DNA of 64,000 bases from Rhodocyclales bacterium (lineage in GTDB: Bacteria; Pseudomonadota; Gammaproteobacteria; Burkholderiales; Rhodocyclaceae): assembly GCA_028292485.1 (NCBI GenBank), contig JAQGMG010000022.1:1-64000 (forward strand), given 5' to 3'. Below are positions 24,725 through 32,908 of the stretch, in pieces. A program made the position numbers and the translations under genes. The notes under the pieces were generated by a model. The model did no database searches. It was not told the DNA's origin and saw only the letters and a program-made list of their open reading frames with translations. How positions within the stretch are numbered: position 1 is the first letter of the stretch; every line of letters begins with the position of its first letter.

Positions 24725-25582
24725 ATGACTGAAAAACGCTTTAACCGCATTGTGCTCACCGGCGCCGCTGGCAGGCTTGGGCGCGTGTTGCGCGAACCCC
24801 TGCGTACGCTGGCCACGACGGTAGTGCTGACTGACATCAAGGAACTGGAAACACCTACCGTTGCAGGCGAAGAATTCGTCATCTGCGATCTGGCCGATCA
24901 CGCGGGCGTAGGGCGACTACTCGAGGGTGCCGATCTGGTCATTCACTTCGGCGGCATATCGCAGGAAGATGAGTTCGCGCCGATCCTGCAAAGCAATATC
25001 ATCGGGCAGTTCAATATCTATGACAACGCGTTGACCTGCGGCATCAAACGCATCGTGCTCGCAAGCTCGAATCACGTGACCGGCTATTACCCTGCCGATG
25101 AAGTCATCGACGCAAAACAGCCAATGCGCCCCGACGGGCTTTATGGCCTCAGCAAATGCTATGGGGAAATGCTGGCAAGTTTTTTCAATGACCGGCACGG
25201 CCTCGAATCGGTTTGCCTGCGCATTGGAGCCTGCATGCCAGGGCCGAACACCCTGCGCTCGCTCGCCATCTGGCTCAGTCACGCAGACCTGATCGAGCTG
25301 GTGCGTTGCTCGGCGATGACTCCCGGCGTCGGTTTTTCCGTCGTGTACGGCGTATCGAACAACAAGAAATCGTGGTGGAGCAACGACGATGCCGAACGCA
25401 TAGGCTATTACCCGCGTGACAGTGCGGACGACTATACCGAAGAAATTTTGCGTCGCAGCCAGAACGAAATATGGCGCCCATGGCAAGGCGGCAATGTGCC
25501 AACGCGCGATTACCGGAAGCCCGAAACGCTCGTTTTTACGCCCCCCGAGGCGATTACCCCGAATCCGGATCGGCAGAGCTGA
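24725..25582 (+). CDS. udh: NAD-dependent uronate dehydrogenase
   Basis: A 285-residue short-chain dehydrogenase of the extended type. It has VLTGAAGRLGRVLREPL (about 11-27, NAD-binding loop), VIHFGGIS, IIGQFNIYDNA, ASSNHVTGYYP and the catalytic YGLSKCYGE (Tyr-x3-Lys), then LRIGACMPGPN and WLSHAD. These match uronate dehydrogenases, which oxidise glucuronate or galacturonate to the aldaro-lactone. About 20 C-terminal residues exceed the common 265-275 length. Neighbouring genes for a lactonase, dehydratase and TRAP uptake support an oxidative uronate pathway. It begins 53 bp after bpt, which is probably unrelated. Confidence 0.85.
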   Translation: MTEKRFNRIVLTGAAGRLGRVLREPLRTLATTVVLTDIKELETPTVAGEEFVICDLADHAGVGRLLEGADLVIHFGGISQEDEFAPILQSNIIGQFNIYDNALTCGIKRIVLASSNHVTGYYPADEVIDAKQPMRPDGLYGLSKCYGEMLASFFNDRHGLESVCLRIGACMPGPNTLRSLAIWLSHADLIELVRCSAMTPGVGFSVVYGVSNNKKSWWSNDDAERIGYYPRDSADDYTEEILRRSQNEIWRPWQGGNVPTRDYRKPETLVFTPPEAITPNPDRQS

Positions 25583-25636
25583 GGCAGAAGCGCGCCAGCG
25601 CGCGCTTTCGGCCGCCACACGATGAGCGCAAGCCTG

Positions 25637-25915
25637 TTATTTTCCTTGGGAACCAAGAGCGTCCAGCACCGCAGTGGTCTGGAACATTCTTGCCAGTCTT
25701 GCGGGCTCAGGGCCTACCACGTAGTTGCCATCCGGCAGGCGCACGACATAGCCTGCGCGCAACAAGGACTGTAGCAGCCGCAGGATTGTGCTCTTGTAGA
25801 GGCCCGTACGTCGTGCCAGCAGCGCAAGGCTGAGTGCCACATCCTCTTCGTGAAAAGCGGACAGAATCAACAAGGCACGATCTACTGCCGCGACGCCGGA
25901 CTGTACTTCGCTCAT
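25637..25915 (-). CDS. Truncated IclR-type regulator (DNA-binding domain only)
   Basis: A 92-residue frame from ATG 25915. It contains a near-complete IclR winged helix-turn-helix: SGVAAVDRALLILSAF, LALLARRTGLYKSTILRLLQ split over the recognition helix, and GYVVRLPDGNYVVGPEPARL. It stops where the about 170-residue ligand-binding domain should begin. Full IclR proteins are near 250 residues. No continuation is visible in the 54 bp before the udh stop, so the 3' part has been deleted. It may be a decaying remnant or a DNA-binding repressor with no effector domain. It lies 126 bp downstream of the dehydratase gene on the same strand. Confidence 0.75.
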   Translation of the reverse strand: MSEVQSGVAAVDRALLILSAFHEEDVALSLALLARRTGLYKSTILRLLQSLLRAGYVVRLPDGNYVVGPEPARLARMFQTTAVLDALGSQGK

Positions 25916-26011
25916 GATGGTGGTTATCGGAATCAAAGGATATGTCTTCCGGTATAGCCACTTTGCACAGCCAGCGCAAATGCCATATGCAAATTTTTGT
26001 ATAAATGGCCT

Positions 26012-26037
26012 AAAAAAACCGCATTTCATGAAAATGC
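26012..26037 (-). terminator. Weak terminator after the dehydratase gene
   Basis: On the minus strand GCATTT pairs with AAATGC around a 5-nt loop, then GG and seven T residues. It lies 5 bp past the stop of the dehydratase gene, separating it from the truncated iclR. Confidence 0.5.
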
Positions 26038-26041
26038 CAGC

Positions 26042-27763
26042 TCAGTAAATATCGGGCTCCGAAGTAGGCGCTGTGCCCTCGAGAAAATCGAAATCGCATC
26101 CTTCATTGGCCTGCGTCACGTGGGTCTCGAACAATCTGCCATAGCCGCGGCCATGATGCGGTGGAGGACGCTTCCATTCCGCCCGACGCCGGGCCAGCTC
26201 TGCATCATCGACCAACAGATTCAGACTGCGCGCCGGCACATCCAGCGCGATCAGATCGCCGTCGCGCACCAGTGCGAGAGGCCCGCCGATATACGACTCT
26301 GGCGCAACATGCAATATGCATGCACCATAGCTCGTGCCACTCATGCGCGAATCGGAAATACGCACCATATCGCTGACACCTTCCGCCAGCAGTTTCCTGG
26401 GAATGGGCAACTGTCCCCATTCCGGCATGCCTGGCGCACCCAGCGGCCCGGCATTACGCAAAACGAGTACGGAGTCCGCGCTGACAGGCAGCGAAGGGTC
26501 GTCTATACGCGCGGCCAGATCGGCACGGCTTTCGAAAACGATCGCCGGGCCGGTGTGGCGCAACAGGCTGGCCTGCGCTGCGCCAGGCTTGATGACAGCG
26601 CCATCGGGAGCGAGGTTGCCGCGTAGCACGGCAATGCCGTCCTGCTGGAGCAAAGGCCGGGAGAGAGGGCGTATGACTTCGTCGTTGAACGACTTTGCAT
26701 CGGCGATGTTTTCGCCCAGCGTCTGCGCGTTGACCGTCAGGCAGTCGAGCGACAACAGGTGTCCAATGCGCGCCAGCAGTGCGCGCAGGCCACCCGCATA
26801 GTAGAAATCTTCCATCAGGAAACGGCCTGCCGGGCGCAGGTCCGCAATGATCGGAGTATGCCGCGCCAGCTCGTCGAAACGATCCAGCGTCAACGGCACG
26901 CCAGCGCGGCGCGCCATGGCAATCAGATGGATGACAGCATTGGTCGAACCGCCCAGCGCCAGCACTGTGACAATGGCATTATCGAAGGCAGCGGCAGTCA
27001 ATAGTTGAGCAGGAAGCATGTCCTCCCACACCATGTCCACAATGCGCTTGCCGGTTTGCGTAGCCATGCGTGCATGGCCCGAGTCGGCAGCGGGTATGGA
27101 CGACGCACCAGGCAAGGTCAGCCCCAGCGCTTCAGCAGCACTGGTCATGGTCGATGCCGTGCCCATGGTCATGCAGTGGCCGGGCGAACGCGCGATACCC
27201 TCTTCGATTTCCTGCCAGTCTGCGCTCGTGATACGTCCGGAGCGCAAGGCGTCCCAGTATTTCCAGGTATCCGAGCCCGAGCCAAGTACTTCACCGCGCC
27301 AATTACCGCGCAACATCGGTCCGGCAGGCATGAAGATGAAGGGCAATCCCATGCTGGTCGCGCCCATCACCAGTGCCGGAGTGGTCTTGTCGCAGCCGCC
27401 CATCAACACTGCGCCATCGACCGGATGCGAACGCAGCAGCTCTTCTGCTTCCATTGCCAGAAAATTGCGATACATCATGGTGGAGGGCTTCTGGAATGGC
27501 TCGGACAAGGAGATGGCCGGCAACTCGATCGGGAATCCCCCCGCTTGCCACACACCGCGCTTGACCTCTTCCACACGCTGCTTGAAATGCGTATGGCAGG
27601 GGTTGATGTCGCTCCACGTGTTGAGAATGCCGATGACGGGCTTGCCTGCGTAGTCGCTGCGGTCGAACCCCATCTGTGCCGTGCGCGAACGGTGGCCAAA
27701 TGCGCGCAGATTGTCCGGGCCATACCAGCGGTAACTGCGCAGCGCCTCGGGGGTTTTCGGCAT
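26042..27763 (-). CDS. IlvD/Edd family sugar-acid dehydratase
   Basis: A 573-residue iron-sulfur dehydratase. Cluster-binding cysteines lie in the WSDINPCHTHFKQRV, LMGGCDKTTPALVMGA and SPGHCMTMGTASTM segments, and PGASSIPAADS follows, as in L-arabinonate/D-xylonate/galactonate dehydratases rather than true IlvD. It removes water from an aldonic or aldaric acid to give a 2-keto-3-deoxy acid. Next to uronate dehydrogenase and SMP-30 lactonase the likely substrate is galactarate, glucarate or a related acid, but aldonates are equally typical for this subgroup. It is divergent from the GntR regulator across 228 bp. Confidence 0.85.
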   Translation of the reverse strand: MPKTPEALRSYRWYGPDNLRAFGHRSRTAQMGFDRSDYAGKPVIGILNTWSDINPCHTHFKQRVEEVKRGVWQAGGFPIELPAISLSEPFQKPSTMMYRNFLAMEAEELLRSHPVDGAVLMGGCDKTTPALVMGATSMGLPFIFMPAGPMLRGNWRGEVLGSGSDTWKYWDALRSGRITSADWQEIEEGIARSPGHCMTMGTASTMTSAAEALGLTLPGASSIPAADSGHARMATQTGKRIVDMVWEDMLPAQLLTAAAFDNAIVTVLALGGSTNAVIHLIAMARRAGVPLTLDRFDELARHTPIIADLRPAGRFLMEDFYYAGGLRALLARIGHLLSLDCLTVNAQTLGENIADAKSFNDEVIRPLSRPLLQQDGIAVLRGNLAPDGAVIKPGAAQASLLRHTGPAIVFESRADLAARIDDPSLPVSADSVLVLRNAGPLGAPGMPEWGQLPIPRKLLAEGVSDMVRISDSRMSGTSYGACILHVAPESYIGGPLALVRDGDLIALDVPARSLNLLVDDAELARRRAEWKRPPPHHGRGYGRLFETHVTQANEGCDFDFLEGTAPTSEPDIY

Positions 27764-27841
27764 GCCAACATCTCCGGAAAAGGGTTGGCGGATATTGGCA
27801 GTTGTTGCTGATTTGTCAAACCAGACATGGAATCAAGCGCC

Positions 27842-27851
27842 GGGTATACCC
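27842..27851. promoter_or_regulatory. Palindrome GGGTATACCC in the dehydratase/gntR divergent region
   Basis: A perfect 10-bp palindrome about 80 bp upstream of the dehydratase start, centrally placed between the two divergent genes. It is a candidate operator half; binding protein unknown. Confidence 0.3.
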
Positions 27852-27920
27852 CTAAAAAAGCACATCTGCTCTTGGCAGGCCGGCACTATGGACTAGAATG
27901 CCCTGCGGACGAACATCCCC

Positions 27921-27943
27921 CTTACAACTCCATGCGCTGTAAG
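27921..27943. promoter_or_regulatory. Dyad CTTACA-N11-TGTAAG near gntR
   Basis: A perfect 6-bp inverted repeat with 11-bp spacing ending 48 bp before the GntR start. GntR/FCD proteins bind dyads of this scale, so it may be the autoregulatory site. Pattern only. Confidence 0.4.
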
Positions 27944-27991
27944 ACAACAAGCGAGATATGAAGGGCGGCGCGTGAAGGACGGCAGACAGCG

Positions 27992-28723
27992 ATGATAGAT
28001 AGCGCAGGAGCGCCGCAAACAGTAATTGCAGCCCGCGGGCCTAATCGTGTCGATACAGTCTATGCAAATATCATGGATTTGATGTCAAACGGCGAATTCC
28101 CGGAAAACGGCAGGCTGCCGACCGAAACGGAACTGGCACAGCGCTTCGGCGTCTCGCGCCCGACCGTACGCGAGGCCCTTTCCCGTCTCCGTCTCGACGG
28201 CCTGATCGCTTCGCGGCGCGGCTCCGGCAGCTTTGTGCTGAAACGACCGGACCGCAATATCAAACGCTTCGCACCGATTGAAAGCCTGGCCGACGTACAA
28301 CGCTGTTTTGCCTATCGCATTGCGCTGGAATCGGCCGCAGCAGGGCTTGCCGCAGAGCTGCGCACGCCGCGCGACCTCGACGAGATCAGACGCACGCTCG
28401 ATCATCTTGATCGCGTCAGGGAACAGGACACGCTGGGCGTGGACGAGGATCTGCAATTTCACCTGGCCATTGTGCGAGCTTCGCAAAATATTTTCTTCGT
28501 CACGGCATTGGAAATGGTTGGCGATCAGATGCGTGTTGCCATGCGCCTCTCGCGCAGTCTGTCGCTTGAGCGCAGCCGCTTGCGCCGCGAAGTGGTACAG
28601 GCCGAACATCGTGAAATCGTCAACGCCATTGAAAAGGGTTCCTCGGTCGAGGCCGCTGAAGCGATGCGCCTGCATCTGGGCAACGCACGCCGCAGGCTGT
28701 TCGAAGGCCCGCAGTCGGAATGA
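27992..28723 (+). CDS. GntR family (FCD/FadR subfamily) transcriptional regulator
   Basis: A 243-residue regulator. The N-terminal GntR winged helix (about 20-85) contains LPTETELAQRFGVSRPTVRE and the wing ASRRGSGSFV. The FCD ligand domain follows, with DLQFHLAIVRAS (Asp and His of the metal site) and a final AEHREIVNAIEKG and MRLHL pair of His motifs. It is divergent from the dehydratase and immediately upstream of the lactonase gene (stop and start are adjacent), so it almost certainly controls the sugar-acid locus, probably as a repressor relieved by a uronate or aldarate. Confidence 0.9.
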   Translation: MIDSAGAPQTVIAARGPNRVDTVYANIMDLMSNGEFPENGRLPTETELAQRFGVSRPTVREALSRLRLDGLIASRRGSGSFVLKRPDRNIKRFAPIESLADVQRCFAYRIALESAAAGLAAELRTPRDLDEIRRTLDHLDRVREQDTLGVDEDLQFHLAIVRASQNIFFVTALEMVGDQMRVAMRLSRSLSLERSRLRREVVQAEHREIVNAIEKGSSVEAAEAMRLHLGNARRRLFEGPQSE

Positions 28724-29641
28724 ATGGCGCATATGACTAGAGTGACGGAAGTAACCATAGGGGCCGAAGCAATCGTTCCCTTGCCTTTCACCAACGAATG
28801 CGCGGAAAGCCCTTTCTGGTCGCCGGCGGACGAGGCCTTTTTCTGGGTCGATATTCCTGCCGGCCGCATTCATCGCTGGTCATCTGCAACCGCTACGACA
28901 ATGTCATGGAAATTGCCTGAGCAGGTCGGCTGTATCGCCAGACAAGCCGATGGCAACATGCTGGCCGCTTGCGAGAGCGGCATCTACACGGCATCGCTGC
29001 AACAAGCGGAGCCACATGTGGTGTTGCGGGCCGGCATCGCGCACCCTGCTCCGCATATGCGTTTCAACGACGGACGCTGCGACCGGCGCGGTCGGTTGTG
29101 GGTGACGACCTTTATGGACTGGCACGACAAGCAGCCGGTCGGCGGGCTGTTCCGCTACACGCCAGACGGGCTCAGCGCGCGCCTGCTCGATGGCTTCCTG
29201 ACACCGAACGGCATGGCCTTCAGCCCCGACAATCGCACGCTCTACATTGCCGACTCGCACGCTTCGGTGCGCAAAGTTTGGGCTATCGATTTCGACCTGG
29301 ATGAGGGCGTGCTCGGCGAACGACGCGTGTTCATCGACATGGCTGCTTATGCGGGACGCCCTGATGGCGCGGCTGTCGATACGGAAGGATGCTACTGGGT
29401 CGCCGGCATGGATGACGGTTGCATCATGCGCTTCACACCACAGGGCGTGCTGGATCGCATGATTCGCCTGCCGGTTCGTTGCCCGACGATGTGCGCGTTC
29501 GGCGGCAAGGACATGAAGAGCATGTTCATTACATCACTCAGACGTAGCGGCGCCGCGGGGGAGCACGATCATCTTGGAGGCAGCGTTTTGCAGATTGATC
29601 CTGAAGCTCAGGGCATTGCCGAAGTGGCATTCGCCGCCTGA
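28724..29641 (+). CDS. SMP-30/gluconolactonase family lactonase
   Basis: A 305-residue six-bladed beta-propeller. Metal ligands are seen in ESPFW (Glu), RFNDGRCDRRGRLWVTT (Asn and Asp), FLTPNGMAFSPDNRTLYIADS (Asn) and RPDGAAVDTEGCYWVA (Asp). It opens sugar lactones; in this locus it would hydrolyse the lactone made by uronate dehydrogenase. The ATG directly follows the gntR stop, and a second ATG lies at 28733. Some C-terminal additions are present (GAAGEHDHLGGSV). Confidence 0.87.
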   Translation: MAHMTRVTEVTIGAEAIVPLPFTNECAESPFWSPADEAFFWVDIPAGRIHRWSSATATTMSWKLPEQVGCIARQADGNMLAACESGIYTASLQQAEPHVVLRAGIAHPAPHMRFNDGRCDRRGRLWVTTFMDWHDKQPVGGLFRYTPDGLSARLLDGFLTPNGMAFSPDNRTLYIADSHASVRKVWAIDFDLDEGVLGERRVFIDMAAYAGRPDGAAVDTEGCYWVAGMDDGCIMRFTPQGVLDRMIRLPVRCPTMCAFGGKDMKSMFITSLRRSGAAGEHDHLGGSVLQIDPEAQGIAEVAFAA

Positions 29642-29692
29642 CAACAGGCGTGTCATCTTGTGCGGAAAAGCACTGGCATTTAAGGGTTTAAC

Positions 29693-29714
29693 GCAATAAT
29701 TTTTAGAGTATTGC
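29693..29714. promoter_or_regulatory. Dyad GCAATA-N10-TATTGC upstream of the TRAP operon
   Basis: A perfect 6-bp inverted repeat in an AT-rich patch about 150 bp before dctP; a hairpin-capable TATCTTCG...CGAAGGATA lies just after. This 221-bp gap probably holds the TRAP operon promoter and operator. Confidence 0.35.
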
Positions 29715-29862
29715 ATGGTATCTTCGGCTCGGCGAAGGATAGGCTGACCGGAACCATGCGAAACAAAGGGCCTGAAGTCATGCTCAGGTTCGAAATACCC
29801 CGGCGCATTGGGGCCATGGGTCATCGATTGATCGACATTTGTCACGTGATAGGAGATACAGA

Positions 29863-30909
29863 ATGATGCGTGTTTCAAAACTGGCTGCTGCAGCATTGCT
29901 GGCCATAGGCTGTCTGAATATTGTCCACGCCGCTGATGCGCCAAAGATCGAGCTGCGTGCTTCCGACGTGTGGGATGACGATTACCCCACGGTACGCGCA
30001 CTGCGCAATATGGGCGAGTTGCTGTCGCAACGTACCAACGGCCGTATCACCTTGAAGGTTTTTTCCAACGGCGCCCTCGGCTCCGAGAAGGAAACCGTCG
30101 AGCAGGTCAAGCTTGGTGCGCTGGACATCGTGCGCGTGAACATTTCCGCAATGAACAACACCTGCCCGATTACCGCTGTTCCCGCGCTGCCCTTCCTGTT
30201 CCGCTCGGTGGATCACATGCACAAAGCGCTGGACGGCGCACCTGGCGAGGAAATCCTGAAGTCATGCGAGGCCCAGGGCTATATCGGTCTGGCTTACTAC
30301 GACAGCGGCGCGCGTTCCATCTACGCCAAGAAGCCAGTCCACTCCCTGGCCGATACCAAGGGCATGAAAATCCGCGTGCAGCCTTCTGACCTGTGGGTTT
30401 CCGTGGCCAACGCCATGGGCGCGAATGCAACGCCGATGCCGCTGGGTGAAGTTTACACGGCGCTCAAGACCGGTCTGACGGATGCAGCTGAAAACAATAT
30501 TCCTTCCTACGAAGGTGCCAAGCACTTCGAAGTCGTGAAGTTCTATTCGAAAACGGAACACTCCATGGCGCCTGAAGTCGTAATGTTCTCGGCCAAGAAG
30601 TGGGCCAGCCTGTCGAAGGCTGACCAGGCCCTGATCAAGGAAGCGGCCAAGAGCTCCGTGGTCCAGAACCGCAAGTACTGGGCTGATCGCGAAAACCAGT
30701 CACTGGCAAAGGTCATTGCCGGAGGCGCCACCATCGTCACCGACGTGGACAAGAAGTCCTTCCAGGATGCAATGGGTCCGGTCTATGCCAAGTTCGTAAC
30801 GACGGATCAAGCCAAGGCGCTGGTCAAAGCCATCCAGGACGTGAAAGACACGCCTGATGCCGCACCGGCAAAAGCTGCTGCACCGGCAGCCAAGCCCGCC
30901 AAGAAGTGA
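29863..30909 (+). CDS. dctP: TRAP transporter substrate-binding protein DctP
   Basis: A 348-residue periplasmic binding protein. The signal peptide ends IVHAADA (about 24-26). [21 protein letters not shown] and [15 protein letters not shown] (about 45-90) are classic DctP signatures, and the substrate-carboxylate Arg lies in [11 protein letters not shown] (about 165-175). The C-terminus is an unusual Ala/Pro/Lys tail ([12 protein letters not shown]). Start 29863 follows AGGAG at 7 bp. It should capture a sugar acid, given the neighbouring uronate genes. It is followed by a hairpin and then the two permease genes. Confidence 0.92.
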   Translation: MMRVSKLAAAALLAIGCLNIVHAADAPKIELRASDVWDDDYPTVRALRNMGELLSQRTNGRITLKVFSNGALGSEKETVEQVKLGALDIVRVNISAMNNTCPITAVPALPFLFRSVDHMHKALDGAPGEEILKSCEAQGYIGLAYYDSGARSIYAKKPVHSLADTKGMKIRVQPSDLWVSVANAMGANATPMPLGEVYTALKTGLTDAAENNIPSYEGAKHFEVVKFYSKTEHSMAPEVVMFSAKKWASLSKADQALIKEAAKSSVVQNRKYWADRENQSLAKVIAGGATIVTDVDKKSFQDAMGPVYAKFVTTDQAKALVKAIQDVKDTPDAAPAKAAAPAAKPAKK

Positions 30910-30948
30910 TTTGACCTTTTAACCAGGCTGTCCTGATAGCCAGGTTCT

Positions 30949-30992
30949 GTGGCTGTCCCGATGGATGAGCAATCATCTGTCCGGGCAGCCAC
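30949..30992 (+). promoter_or_regulatory. Intercistronic hairpin between dctP and dctQ
   Basis: GTGGCTGTCCCG and CGGGCAGCCAC pair in 11 bp with one bulged T around a 21-nt loop, without a T-run. Such structures in transport operons usually protect the binding-protein mRNA or partly end transcription, giving more DctP than permease. Confidence 0.55.
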
Positions 30993-31019
30993 TGTTACAG
31001 CAACATCGGAGAACTCTAG

Positions 31020-31511
31020 ATGTATACCCGAATTTGTGCAGCGCTCTCCAAGCTGAGCCTGCAGTTCGCCGCAGTGGGGTTGGTCGTCATCCTGTTCTGC
31101 GTCCTTTATATGGTCATAGGCCGCTACGTCTTCAACGAGATGCCGGCCTGGGCAGAACGCCTCGCATTGCTGCTGACCCTCTACGTCACGCTGCTGAGTA
31201 CCGCTGTGAGCGTACGCGACGCCGGGCACATCGGTCTGGAATCCTTTCTGGTGCTCGCCCCGGAATGGCTACGCCTCAAGCTCGAATATGTCATTCACAT
31301 ACTGTTGATAATTTTCGGCGCCCTCATGCTTTACTTCGGCATCACCCTGGCTGTCGCCTTCTGGGGCGAGAGCATCCCTACGCTGGAGTGGGCTCCCGAC
31401 GGTTTGCGCCGCCTGCCATTGGCGCTTTGTGGCGGACTGATGATTCTCTTTTCGATTGAACACATTATTGCCCTCGTCAAGGGCATCGAGGTAGAACCGT
31501 CATGGCACTGA
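31020..31511 (+). CDS. dctQ: TRAP transporter small permease DctQ
   Basis: A 163-residue inner-membrane protein with four hydrophobic spans (about 15-37, 50-70, 88-112, 130-150). RYVFNEMPAWAERLALLL, with the conserved Trp-x-Glu, is typical of DctQ. The start is preceded by GGAGA. It overlaps dctM by 10 bp, indicating coupled translation. It forms the membrane complex with DctM. Confidence 0.9.
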   Translation: MYTRICAALSKLSLQFAAVGLVVILFCVLYMVIGRYVFNEMPAWAERLALLLTLYVTLLSTAVSVRDAGHIGLESFLVLAPEWLRLKLEYVIHILLIIFGALMLYFGITLAVAFWGESIPTLEWAPDGLRRLPLALCGGLMILFSIEHIIALVKGIEVEPSWH

Positions 31512-32824
31512 CAGTACTTACGATTTCATTTGCGCTGCTGCTCATTCTCGGCGTACCGGTGGTGTTTGCCATCGGCCTGAGCTCGGTCGCGGCGTTCCTG
31601 GCGAGCGCCGGCGGCACCGAGATGATCATCCCGAACCTGCAGACCATGTTCAACACCATGATCGGCGACAGCGGCATGAACAAGCTGGCTTTCCTGGCGA
31701 TTCCCTTCTTCATCTTCGCAGGCGAGTTGATGATCTATGGCGGCATGGCTGACAAGATCGTGAATTTCGCCAAGGCAGCAGTCGGTCATGTGCGAGGCGG
31801 TCTGGGCATGAGCAATGTCGTGGCCTGTACGCTGTTTGGCGGCATCTCGGGTTCGGCGGTTGCCGACGTCTCGGCCATGGGCTCGGTGCTCATCCCGGTC
31901 ATGAAGCGCGAGGGCTACGACGCCGACTATGCCGTCAATGTCACGACCCACGCCGCCCTCGTGGGCGTCCTTACCCCGACCAGTCTGAATATCATCATCT
32001 TCTGCCTGGCAGCAGGCGGCAAGATTTCGATTCTGGACATGATTTATGCCGGCATCATTCCCGCCGTCCTGCTCACCATCTGCAACCTGACGGCGGCATA
32101 CCTGGTGGCTGTCAGGCGTGGCTATCCTGCTGGCGAGTGGGCAGGCTGGAACATGATCATGCGCAGCTTTGCCGCAGCGCTGCCGGGCATCGCGGTGATC
32201 GGCATCATCCTGGTCTGCATTACGGCAGGGATCACTACCGCAACGGAATCGGCGTCGATTGCGGTGTTGTGGGCATTGTTCCTGAGCGCAGTAGTCTATC
32301 GCTCGCTGACATTCAGCCAGTTCATTGCGGCTTGCGCCAAGGCAGCCAAGACCACCGGGACAGTGCTGACGCTGATCGGTATCTCGGCCGTGTTCGGCTA
32401 TCTGCTGGCAGTCAATGAAGTGCCGCAAATGGCCGGCGAGTGGATGTCACACGTTTCATCGAGCCCCTGGGTGGTTTTCCTGCTGGTGAACGTCATCCTG
32501 TTCGTGCTCGGCACCTTCCTCGACATGGCTCCCACCATCCTGATCTGCACACCGATCTTCATGCCCATCTGCGCCAAGTTCGGCATGGACCCGATCCAGT
32601 TCGGTATCGTCATGCTGCTTAACTGCGCACTGGGGTTGAACACGCCACCCGTTGGCACGACCCAGTTCGTTGGCTGCGCTATCGGCGAGATATCGGTCGG
32701 ACAGGTCATGCGCACGATCTGGCCGTTCTACGGTTCGCTGATCGTCACCATGCTGTTCATTACCTATATTCCGGCGCTTTCGTTATGGTTGCCGAATCTG
32801 GTCAGGAGCATGGCGGTACACTAG
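31502..32824 (+). CDS. dctM: TRAP transporter large permease DctM
   Basis: A 440-residue membrane protein with at least 11 hydrophobic segments. Family motifs are IPFFIFAGELM, GGISGSAVADVSAMGSVLIP (about 115-134), ITAGITTATESASIAVLWAL and LNTPPVGTT near the end. It is the sodium-coupled transport channel of the TRAP system. It ends the sugar-acid locus, and a terminator hairpin follows within 25 bp. Confidence 0.93.
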   Translation: MALTVLTISFALLLILGVPVVFAIGLSSVAAFLASAGGTEMIIPNLQTMFNTMIGDSGMNKLAFLAIPFFIFAGELMIYGGMADKIVNFAKAAVGHVRGGLGMSNVVACTLFGGISGSAVADVSAMGSVLIPVMKREGYDADYAVNVTTHAALVGVLTPTSLNIIIFCLAAGGKISILDMIYAGIIPAVLLTICNLTAAYLVAVRRGYPAGEWAGWNMIMRSFAAALPGIAVIGIILVCITAGITTATESASIAVLWALFLSAVVYRSLTFSQFIAACAKAAKTTGTVLTLIGISAVFGYLLAVNEVPQMAGEWMSHVSSSPWVVFLLVNVILFVLGTFLDMAPTILICTPIFMPICAKFGMDPIQFGIVMLLNCALGLNTPPVGTTQFVGCAIGEISVGQVMRTIWPFYGSLIVTMLFITYIPALSLWLPNLVRSMAVH

Positions 32825-32843
32825 TCATCAACGCACCGAACGA

Positions 32844-32879
32844 GGCCCCCGCTCTCCCCGGAGACGGGGGCTTTGTTTT
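32844..32879 (+). terminator. Terminator after the TRAP operon
   Basis: GCCCCCG pairs with CGGGGGC around a 13-nt partly paired loop and is followed by CTTTGTTTTG. It is 20 bp after the dctM stop. Confidence 0.8.
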
Positions 32880-32908
32880 GTGTCATGCGCCACCTACACT
32901 CCCTTTGC

